From an uncultured Ruminococcus sp. (lineage in GTDB: Bacteria > Bacillota > Clostridia > Oscillospirales > Ruminococcaceae): 43,018 nt of DNA. This document shows, piece by piece, positions 13,365-20,582 of this stretch. The first letter of the stretch is position 1. Each line of letters opens with the position of its first letter. The notes below the pieces were generated by a model that was given only the letters and a program-made list of their open reading frames with translations, had not been told where the DNA came from and did no database searches. The position numbers were made by a program, and so were the translations under genes. The stretch spans positions 1 through 43,018 of the forward strand of contig CALEPT010000176.1 of assembly GCA_937910385.1 (NCBI GenBank), in the 5' to 3' direction.

Positions 13365-14504
13365 TCAATTCTTCCTTTCGCAAATATTTTCAGCAAAGCT
13401 CTCTGAGGCTATACTGTCTATGCCGAACAGAAATAACGTCTGTTCATAATCTGATACATTGACATGATCGCTTATATCTCCGTTCATATCCTGAGGTGAT
13501 AATATAGTTATAGAGCTGTAATGCTGAATAAGAAACGGAACAAAGCAATCGGCAAAGCTGTCTTTTACAACGAGGAGCTTTCTCTCATTGTTTACCGACG
13601 TTTCGATCTTAACTACCGGAACAGTGCTGCCAAGATACATATCATACATATATCCTGAGCTTAACCTTTCACGGTCATACAATGATATCTCTGCTGGATT
13701 ACCGTCATTATCGTAAGCAGTGCAGGATATCACGTCTGCACCGTCAGGATACTCGTATATATCAACGATATCCGGTTTTGCTCGAGTATAAAGAGTTCTG
13801 CTGTAGAGATTTCCGAGAAAGGAATCTGTCACGTGCTCGATAGTGTATTTATCATAGGTAGTTGGTATAAAACCAAGCTTTTGTATTACCGTTCTGTATA
13901 CACAGTATGCCCCATAACTTGTCCATTTAGTATCATTACGGTAATAAATATAGTTATCTTTCATCATCTTCAAGATATTATATGCGTCTATCCTCCTTAT
14001 ATCGGGATCAAGCATATCATAGAAGGCATTGATCTTTTGATTTTCCGGCTCATTTTGAAGGTATAACGGGAGAACGTCACTGTATACTCCTGATGATGTA
14101 GGAACAACAGTAATGTAGATCGTTCCGTCATACGAAGATGCATACCGGTTTACAGCGTTGGCATATTCCGGAAGAGAGCTTCCCGAGATCTTTTCGGTAT
14201 CGAGCAGCATAGCACTGTCCACGTAGATACCATTCACAAGGCTCTCTGTAAGCTGCGACTCAGCTTTTGATTTAAAGCTGATCCAGCGCGTTCTTCCTGC
14301 AAAATGATCTGTTACATACGCGCCGAGTTTATCTGAATAGCTGCCGTCATTGAGATCCTGAACAGACAATTCCGGAAAGTTGGAAAGCTCTCTGTTTTCC
14401 TTATCTGAAAAAAACTGCTTTGGTTTAAAAAAAGTCAGAGCAGAAAACATCGCTATAAATGCCAGCAAGAGAACAGCTGTTATTCCACCGGTTATCTTTG
14501 ACAT
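13365..14504 (-). CDS. DHHW/AlgJ-like extracytoplasmic protein (379 aa), catalytic His absent
   Basis: This is the extracellular partner of an MBOAT protein in polysaccharide O-acetylation systems (DHHW family, AlgX/AlgJ-like SGNH fold). One N-terminal transmembrane segment (about 8-27) is followed by FSDKENRELSNFPELS, typical of the family start. The expected D-x-H-W motif reads DTKW at 191-194 within YYRNDTKWTSYGAY, so Lys replaces the histidine. The nucleophile region is retained as VVKDSFADCF with Ser316. Acetyl transfer by the usual Asp-His-Ser triad is therefore doubtful. The ATG at 14504 follows GGGGGGAGGGAAT; an earlier in-frame start at 14579 has no such site. It lies 17 nt after the MBOAT gene and 2 nt before the dehydrogenase. 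Confidence 0.8.
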   Translation of the reverse strand: MSKITGGITAVLLLAFIAMFSALTFFKPKQFFSDKENRELSNFPELSVQDLNDGSYSDKLGAYVTDHFAGRTRWISFKSKAESQLTESLVNGIYVDSAMLLDTEKISGSSLPEYANAVNRYASSYDGTIYITVVPTSSGVYSDVLPLYLQNEPENQKINAFYDMLDPDIRRIDAYNILKMMKDNYIYYRNDTKWTSYGAYCVYRTVIQKLGFIPTTYDKYTIEHVTDSFLGNLYSRTLYTRAKPDIVDIYEYPDGADVISCTAYDNDGNPAEISLYDRERLSSGYMYDMYLGSTVPVVKIETSVNNERKLLVVKDSFADCFVPFLIQHYSSITILSPQDMNGDISDHVNVSDYEQTLFLFGIDSIASESFAENICERKN

Positions 14505-14521
14505 ATTCCCTCCCCCCTTCT

Positions 14522-15904
14522 TTATAATCTTATCAATATCATCTGTGAGCTTCCCTCGTAAGAAATGAACGCAGTACACAACATGAGTAGAAGCAGTGAG
14601 ATCATCGGAGATATAAGCTCGATCGCAATGCGCGCCTTGGTTCTTTCAGCACGTGCAAGCATATTCCGGAAAAGATTTGTAGAAGCATAAATGCTTATTA
14701 GTATCAGTACTATATATGATTTCAAAAGGTAAAATGAAAGCTGATCCGCAAAAACGCCTCCCCCTCCCAACATAGCCAGAAGATAACGGAAAGCCTCCTT
14801 TACGTTTGAAGAGGAAAAAAATACTCCTCCGATCACTGCAAAGATAACGGTGTAGAAAATTCCTGTGAAATTTTGTGTTTTTTTTGCTATCAGCCTGTTC
14901 TCCACAAGTATTGCGGCAGCAGTAACTGCTCCCCATATAAGACCGTCTGCGCTGAATGTATACCACAGCCCTATCATTGCCCATGCTGCTGCAAAAACAG
15001 CTCTCTTATACATTTTGTTTTCACTGAAAGAGGCGATCGGATTTAAAAAATATCTTCTGAACCAGAGTACGACCTGTGTATTCCACTTTGAAACAAATCC
15101 TCTTATTCTTGAAGAAAACAGTGGGTAGTTAAAGCTCTGCGGCAGCTTCATTCCGAAACAGCAGCTTATTCCCATTCCCATATCAGCATATCCCGAAAGT
15201 GTAAAATACAAGCAGAGTATATATGCGATCACGCCAAGCCATGCAGTCAGAGCTGCCATATTATCCGTATCAACGCTCTTCACTGCAGTATACAGCATAT
15301 AAAGGCTGTCCGCAGCTATTACCTTTTTTGCAAGACCTTTTACAAATACGGCAAGCCCCCTGCCAATGAAAAAAAGCCCTGTCTTTCGCTTGGCAATGAG
15401 CTTTGCAAATGAATCATACCGCAGAACAGGTCCCATAATGAGACGGGGAAAATAAACAATATACAAAGCAAAGCGCACAATATTTATATCCGATTTTATC
15501 CTGCCCCTGTATACATCATAAAGCATGCCTATAGCTGAAAGTGTAAAGAACGAAATGCCTATAGGAAAAAATCCCTTCGGCAGATGAAGCATATCCGTAA
15601 AACGTGCGGAAAACTCCGCCCGGAATCCGAATATCGCCGTAAGATCTGCCAGTATGCAAACCATGCAAGGTATGGCAGCAAGCTTTCCTCTTCCTTTGAG
15701 TTTCTTTGTAATCATACAGCCGGCATAGTTTATGACACAATACGCTCCTATAAACAACAGGAAGCTAACTCCCCATGCTGCGCAGAATAACAGGCTTATA
15801 AACAACAGTGCATACTCGCGAAGCTTTTGCGGACAAACATAATATATCACAAGTGATATCGGCAGAAAGCCGTATATAAACAGTAAACTGCTGTATATCA
15901 TCAT
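14522..15904 (-). CDS. MBOAT family membrane protein, AlgI-like (460 aa), key His residues replaced
   Basis: This is a polytopic membrane protein of the membrane-bound O-acyltransferase family, with about ten to twelve hydrophobic helices. Family landmarks are clear: GFFPIGISFFTLSAIGMLYDVYRG (in two pieces, about 111-134), LSGYADMGMGI (236-246) and LPQSFNYP (254-261). The usual RWH motif reads SKWNTQ (272-277) and the usual GLWHG motif reads GLWYTF (312-317). Both histidines conserved in AlgI/DltB relatives are thus Asn and Tyr. With the DHHW partner next door also lacking its His, this may be an inactive pair, a binding pair, or a different chemistry. The start ATG overlaps the upstream stop (ATGA) after AAAGGAGA. 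Confidence 0.85.
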   Translation of the reverse strand: MMIYSSLLFIYGFLPISLVIYYVCPQKLREYALLFISLLFCAAWGVSFLLFIGAYCVINYAGCMITKKLKGRGKLAAIPCMVCILADLTAIFGFRAEFSARFTDMLHLPKGFFPIGISFFTLSAIGMLYDVYRGRIKSDINIVRFALYIVYFPRLIMGPVLRYDSFAKLIAKRKTGLFFIGRGLAVFVKGLAKKVIAADSLYMLYTAVKSVDTDNMAALTAWLGVIAYILCLYFTLSGYADMGMGISCCFGMKLPQSFNYPLFSSRIRGFVSKWNTQVVLWFRRYFLNPIASFSENKMYKRAVFAAAWAMIGLWYTFSADGLIWGAVTAAAILVENRLIAKKTQNFTGIFYTVIFAVIGGVFFSSSNVKEAFRYLLAMLGGGGVFADQLSFYLLKSYIVLILISIYASTNLFRNMLARAERTKARIAIELISPMISLLLLMLCTAFISYEGSSQMILIRL

Positions 15905-16491
15905 TGATTCTCCTTTAATTTGCGCACGATATCCGCGAGGCCGGCGCTGTCCGTCATCGTATTAAGCACCTCGGTCAGTGAAGCTGCCGAGAGCATTTCA
16001 GGCAGACCGAGACTTTTCTGGAGCCTTTTTCTCAGCTCACGGCTGTTTTCTCCGCCGCTGAGTCCGAGCTCATAGAGACAGAGCCTTGTGATATCACCTG
16101 CACTTTCGCTCTGAGAAGCAGCGATACCTGATCTTTCAAAGGCGGCAAGAAGAACCTGCGGATCGATCCCCTCGACGCCCAGTTTCCCTTCAGCAGAGGG
16201 CTTATCCTTGCGTTTTTCCTTACCGAAAATATCGGGGATATATACATTAGTCACCTTACCTTTGTTTATCGCACCCTTTATATATCCCCTTATCCTGCGG
16301 CCGGCACTGTCGGAATCGGTGAGTATTATTATACCCGTTTTTTGGGCGTAGTAGCGTATAAGTTCAAGCTTTTCTTCATCTTTGAAGATACCAAAGCCGT
16401 TAGTGACGATAATAACCGCATCAACAAGGGAAGAAAGCTTTATCTTATCGTATTTTCCCTCAACTATTATAGCCTCGTCTATCTTTATCAT
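15901..16491 (-). CDS. rnmV: Toprim-domain protein, ribonuclease M5-like (196 aa)
   Basis: It is probably ribonuclease M5, which matures the 5S rRNA precursor. The Toprim domain occupies about residues 1-110, with the catalytic Glu in AIIVEGKYDKIKL and the Asp pair in IILTDSDSAGRRIRG. GKLGVEGIDPQVLLAAF matches the region after Toprim in M5-type enzymes, and the C-terminal 70 residues are the family's accessory domain. In many Firmicutes this gene sits beside ksgA; here it follows holA by 12 nt and overlaps the MBOAT gene, so the name rests on domain order. An uncharacterised Toprim nuclease is the alternative. Confidence 0.7.
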   Translation of the reverse strand: MIKIDEAIIVEGKYDKIKLSSLVDAVIIVTNGFGIFKDEEKLELIRYYAQKTGIIILTDSDSAGRRIRGYIKGAINKGKVTNVYIPDIFGKEKRKDKPSAEGKLGVEGIDPQVLLAAFERSGIAASQSESAGDITRLCLYELGLSGGENSRELRKRLQKSLGLPEMLSAASLTEVLNTMTDSAGLADIVRKLKENQ

Positions 16492-16503
16492 CGAAGCCCT
16501 CCG

Positions 16504-17586
16504 CTAATTTCTGGTAATAAGCATTTGCGCTACCGCCTGTTCAAGAACAGTTTTTTCATCGGCAGCTGTGGAATTGAGCTTTACATTGGTATCGCGAAGT
16601 ATCTTTATACAGGCTCTCAGGCGCTTAACGCTCATTCTGGAACTGTCGCGGAAAGCATTCTTTACCTTGAAGCTCCACGCATACGAAAAGTCTTTTTCAA
16701 CATCTGATTGTGTTCTTCCCGAAGCTCTCGCACAAGCCGCACGGTACATATCTACAAAAGAATTTGTAATATTTGCCAGAACAGCTCCTCGGTTATCCCT
16801 ATCTGTCATAAGCTCGTCAAGGGCGTCGAACGCCGCCTTTCTGTTCATCGCCGCGACTGCGTCAGCCAGTCTGAAAGCGTCAGTGTCACTCTGCACATGG
16901 ACCATTTCCTGAAGCATTTCATAAGTTATCTCACGCCCCTGAGCATAAGCACATAGCTTCTCTATTTCATTTGATATCATCAGAGTGTCATTGAGGCACA
17001 TATCCGCAAGCTCTTTTGCATTGTCAAGCGATATCATGCCGCCCCTTGCCGAAACGCTTGCGGCGATATCCTTTGCAAGCTCCTGAGGCGGCTTTACCGC
17101 GCATTCTACAGATTCTCCGTTTTTTGCTGCAATGTCAGCAAGCTTCTTATTCTTATCTTTGATCACATTTGACCTTGTTTTGTAATCAAAACGCACAGGA
17201 ACTTCAAAACCTGTTACATTGAAAATGACGATCGTATGCCTGGGGATCTCCTTAAGAATCTCGAAGAGCTTTTTATTGACATTCTCGGCAGTTTGTCCGC
17301 GCATATCCTCATATGGTCTTTCGCAGTTATAATCATTTATGAGGATACAGTTATACTCTGTCATCATGGGCATTATGCCTATCATGTCATAGAGCTGTGA
17401 AATATCAAGATGTCTGCCGTCAAGCCTCGTCAGACCAAACTCCTCATTCGCTCCGACTGCTGCCTTGATTATAAGCTTTGTGAGCTTTTCGACCTCTGAT
17501 ACATTCGCACCATATATGTAATACAAATTTTTAAGCTCGCCTTTTTTTACAGCGGCTTTTATTGCTCTTATTTCAGATACTGGCAT
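16504..17586 (-). CDS. holA: DNA polymerase III subunit delta (360 aa)
   Basis: This is the delta subunit of the clamp loader, which opens the beta sliding clamp. The N-terminal AAA-like domain begins IRAIKAAVKKGELKNLYYIYGA (two pieces), matching the family opening 'yll.G.n...ve', but has no functional P-loop, as is normal for delta. ILINDYNCE and HTIVIFNV follow, and the C-terminal third (about 220-355) is the helical collar domain with LFTDRDNRGAV-type spacing. Length is usual for the family. The start ATG overlaps the comEC stop as TAATG, with GGAGG upstream. The pairing comEC-holA is a common gene order in Firmicutes. Confidence 0.9.
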   Translation of the reverse strand: MPVSEIRAIKAAVKKGELKNLYYIYGANVSEVEKLTKLIIKAAVGANEEFGLTRLDGRHLDISQLYDMIGIMPMMTEYNCILINDYNCERPYEDMRGQTAENVNKKLFEILKEIPRHTIVIFNVTGFEVPVRFDYKTRSNVIKDKNKKLADIAAKNGESVECAVKPPQELAKDIAASVSARGGMISLDNAKELADMCLNDTLMISNEIEKLCAYAQGREITYEMLQEMVHVQSDTDAFRLADAVAAMNRKAAFDALDELMTDRDNRGAVLANITNSFVDMYRAACARASGRTQSDVEKDFSYAWSFKVKNAFRDSSRMSVKRLRACIKILRDTNVKLNSTAADEKTVLEQAVAQMLITRN

Positions 17587-19652
17587 TACAGCCTCCTTAA
17601 TTTATACTCTCCGTCTCCCGAAAGTATTATTTCAAAATTATTTATGCCTTTTTCATATCTTGTATCCGTATATATAAAGCACGTCTCATCAGAAATGTCA
17701 TATCCGGAAGGTATGCTTCCATAGCATACAACAGGGCAGTTTTCCGGCAGATCGCTGTTGTTTACCGGAACAAAAGCTGCACACTGATCCCCGAATCGGA
17801 TCATCACACAATTATCTTCATACTCTACCGTATAATCAATGTGATCTATAATAAATCCGGAGCCGCTGATATTATATATCCGATCCGCACCGGTTATTCC
17901 GGTATCAGAACATAATACCCATTCATCGACATCAACATACTCAAGTTCACTAAGATATGCAGAATATTGAGAATTTACATTGTTAGTCAAAACTGCATTT
18001 TCTACATCGGATATACCGTTTTCCATCAGATACTTCCTGACATATGCGGCAGCTCTGTAATCTCCGCTCAGATCAATTATATCCGTACAGCCATTATATG
18101 ATACTATTACAGCGGCACCTGAGCCTTTTCCCACAACAGCCGCAATACAGTTTCCATACCTTATCCTGCTGCAAGCTCCGGAATATATAAGCAAAACTGC
18201 GCATACCGATGTACACGCCACACTAACTGCCGCTCTGTTTCTCAGAAGCATATATACAAGAAGCGTGAGCGCTGCTCCTCCAAAAGCGATCATCACCATG
18301 TCCTTGCCTGAACAAGAGAAATATGTAAAACGAAGCTTTGAGAGCTTTTCTGAGATGTACATAACAAATTTTATGATAATACCGGAAATATCTATAAAAG
18401 ATACAAATCCTCCCGTCAGCACATGGATAATACCAATAAGCATTGCAAGAGAACAAAGAGGCAGTATCAGAATATTGCTCAAAGGAGATATCAGCGAGGT
18501 CTCGTCAAAATACATCATGCTCAGAGGCAGAAGTGAAAGCGAAGTGCATACCATGACCGTAATGCTGCGCAAAAAGCGGTAGATAAGTCCTCTGTCAGGT
18601 ATATTCCTGACCATATATGGTCCGAATACTCCTATGCCGAAAGTACCCGAAAGTGACAGAAGAAAACCGCTGCTGTATATTGAGTATGGGTTCGCCAGAC
18701 ATATGAGCAGAGCCGCTGCCGCAAGCGAATTGAGCGTATCGTTCTGTCGCCTGAACAAGCGTGCACAGCAGAAAAAATCCATCATTATAGCAGCTCTTAT
18801 CGCAGAAACAGGCGAATTCGCCATTAATATCAACAGTATCATAAGGACGTTGAGCACACCGAATGAAACATATCTGTTGATGCCAATAGCGTTTAAGATC
18901 TGCATTAACACTACAGCTATTATAGAAACATGAAGTCCGGAAACCGAAAGAACATGACCTATACCTACCCGATAGAGAGCCGTTTTGATATTATAGTCAA
19001 GCCCCTGCTTTTCGCCGAATATCATTCCCGAAAGAAAGTCTCCCCGATCCTTGCCCAGACGGGAACGGAATTGTGATGTCATGCGCTCTCTGTAAGAAGC
19101 TAAGAGATTCTTTATCTTTGCGGAATCGGTGTGCTCAACGGTTAATCCCTTTACACTTCCGGCTTGCAGAAATACTCTCTGCGATCTGTAATAGCTCTCA
19201 GTATCAAAAAGATAATCTCCCTGCAATGAAGAAAAGCTGCACTCATCAATATTGATTATATCACCATATTGAGCCTCAAGGTCGTTCCCGTAATAGGTTA
19301 TTCGCGCACACACACGGCCGTTTATGCTTCCCTTTATGATATATGAGGATTTACCTGCGCTGTAATGCTTTATATCAGTTATCTTTCCTGAGAAGCTTCC
19401 TCTGATCCCGTCAAATGCCTTTATCCCGGCATATATAGATCTGCTGTTATAACCCATGACCGTACACGCTGCAATGAAGCATAATGTGAGCATAAGATAG
19501 TCGCTCCTGCTAAAGGCGATCTTGCTGCCGATAAAAATAACTGCTGCAACCGCGGCGACAAGCAGGAGTATCTCACGTATACCTGTAAAAAAGGAAGCGA
19601 AAAACAATCCTGCTATATACGCCGCCGAAACACCGATCATCTTCCGCTTCAT
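17586..19652 (-). CDS. comEC: ComEC/Rec2 family DNA-uptake channel protein (688 aa)
   Basis: This is a membrane channel for single-stranded DNA import during natural transformation. N-terminal helices and an extracytoplasmic OB-like region (about 75-180) precede the Competence domain with GEKQGLDYNIKTALYRVGIG and HVLSVSGLHVSI (about 210-245), the family hallmark. Several transmembrane helices follow to about 490. The C-terminal region (about 500-688) aligns in layout with the metallo-beta-lactamase domain, but the metal motif that should follow 'lTH' reads LTNNVNSQYS near 555, so no metal ligands remain. The start has no clear ribosome binding site and lies 5 nt after the phosphoribosyltransferase stop, suggesting coupling. 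Confidence 0.85.
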   Translation of the reverse strand: MKRKMIGVSAAYIAGLFFASFFTGIREILLLVAAVAAVIFIGSKIAFSRSDYLMLTLCFIAACTVMGYNSRSIYAGIKAFDGIRGSFSGKITDIKHYSAGKSSYIIKGSINGRVCARITYYGNDLEAQYGDIINIDECSFSSLQGDYLFDTESYYRSQRVFLQAGSVKGLTVEHTDSAKIKNLLASYRERMTSQFRSRLGKDRGDFLSGMIFGEKQGLDYNIKTALYRVGIGHVLSVSGLHVSIIAVVLMQILNAIGINRYVSFGVLNVLMILLILMANSPVSAIRAAIMMDFFCCARLFRRQNDTLNSLAAAALLICLANPYSIYSSGFLLSLSGTFGIGVFGPYMVRNIPDRGLIYRFLRSITVMVCTSLSLLPLSMMYFDETSLISPLSNILILPLCSLAMLIGIIHVLTGGFVSFIDISGIIIKFVMYISEKLSKLRFTYFSCSGKDMVMIAFGGAALTLLVYMLLRNRAAVSVACTSVCAVLLIYSGACSRIRYGNCIAAVVGKGSGAAVIVSYNGCTDIIDLSGDYRAAAYVRKYLMENGISDVENAVLTNNVNSQYSAYLSELEYVDVDEWVLCSDTGITGADRIYNISGSGFIIDHIDYTVEYEDNCVMIRFGDQCAAFVPVNNSDLPENCPVVCYGSIPSGYDISDETCFIYTDTRYEKGINNFEIILSGDGEYKLRRL

Positions 19653-19657
19653 ATGTT

Positions 19658-20197
19658 TTATTTGAAGAAAAGTGGCAGCTTCTCAAGGAAGATTATATCG
19701 TCTCTGTCAGCTGCATCGCCCTCCGCAAGAACTGCCGATCTGCCTGTTATATTTCCTCCGGCAGCTTCTGTAAGCCGTTCAAGCGCTATAAGCGACTCAC
19801 CCGTACTGATAACATCATCAACGATAAGTACATTTTTGCCTTTGAGCATTGCTGCCTTCTCTTGTGAAAGGTACAGCGTCTGTTCATTTGCAGTAGTTAT
19901 AGACTTCACCGTTACAGAAATAGGATCTGTCATATAAAGCTTCACTGACTTTCTTGCCACGATATAGGGCTTTCCTGACTGCCGCGCCATTTCGTATGCA
20001 AGCGGTATGCCCTTTGACTCCGCTGTCAGTATCACGTCAAAATCAGGACACTTTTTCAGCAGCTCCTCTGAAGCAGCCACTGTAAGTTCCACATCAGAGA
20101 ACATTATGAATGCGGCAATGTCTATCTTGTCGCTGAGCGGACAGAGCGGGAGCTCCCTTTCGAGCCCCGCTATTGTCATTTTGTATGATCCAGCCAT
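19658..20197 (-). CDS. Phosphoribosyltransferase, adenine-type (179 aa)
   Basis: This is a type I phosphoribosyltransferase that joins a purine-type base to PRPP. The PRPP-binding loop is VLIVDDVISTGES (about 125-137), and a preceding VILTAESKGIPLAYEMA gives the adenine phosphoribosyltransferase-like first loop; KPYIVARKS is the flexible loop. Length matches Apt. Some Clostridia have such paralogues beside a true apt gene, so salvage of adenine is likely but not certain and no symbol is given. It starts with AGGAGGACTGAAAA and lies 13 nt after the HIT gene. Confidence 0.8.
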   Translation of the reverse strand: MAGSYKMTIAGLERELPLCPLSDKIDIAAFIMFSDVELTVAASEELLKKCPDFDVILTAESKGIPLAYEMARQSGKPYIVARKSVKLYMTDPISVTVKSITTANEQTLYLSQEKAAMLKGKNVLIVDDVISTGESLIALERLTEAAGGNITGRSAVLAEGDAADRDDIIFLEKLPLFFK

Positions 20198-20210
20198 TTT
20201 TCAGTCCTCC

Positions 20211-20564
20211 TTACTCGGTCTTGCCGAGAGATTCGGGACCCCAGCCCATTTTCACGCCTGCAAGCATATGAAAATGCAGGTGTTTTACAGTCTGACCGGC
20301 ATCGTCTCCGCAGTTATTGATGATACGGAAGCTTTCGATCCCTTCCGTTTTGGCTATCTTAGCTGCAGCCTCGAATACCTTTGCCACGAGTGAAGAATTT
20401 TCCTCAGTTATCTTATCTGCTCCGCTGATGTGAGCTTTGGGGATTATGAGATAGTGTACCGGAGCAATAGGTGCGATGTCCTTGAATGCAAAAACGTATT
20501 CGTCCTCATATACCTTTGTACTTGGAATATCCCCGTCGATTATCTTACAGAATAAACAGTCCAT
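20211..20564 (-). CDS. HIT family protein, HinT-like nucleotide hydrolase (117 aa)
   Basis: This is a histidine-triad hydrolase of purine nucleotide phosphoramidates such as adenylated lysine. The triad HLHFHMLAG is near the C-terminus (about 98-106), preceded by NNCGDDAGQTVKHLH; the N-terminus CLFCKIIDGDIPS carries the HinT zinc-type Cys pair. Length is typical. It lies 18 nt after alaS and just before the phosphoribosyltransferase, with AGGAGGATCACT as the ribosome binding site, so it is probably under the alaS T-box as well. Confidence 0.9.
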   Translation of the reverse strand: MDCLFCKIIDGDIPSTKVYEDEYVFAFKDIAPIAPVHYLIIPKAHISGADKITEENSSLVAKVFEAAAKIAKTEGIESFRIINNCGDDAGQTVKHLHFHMLAGVKMGWGPESLGKTE

Positions 20565-20582
20565 AGTGATCCTCCTACATGA

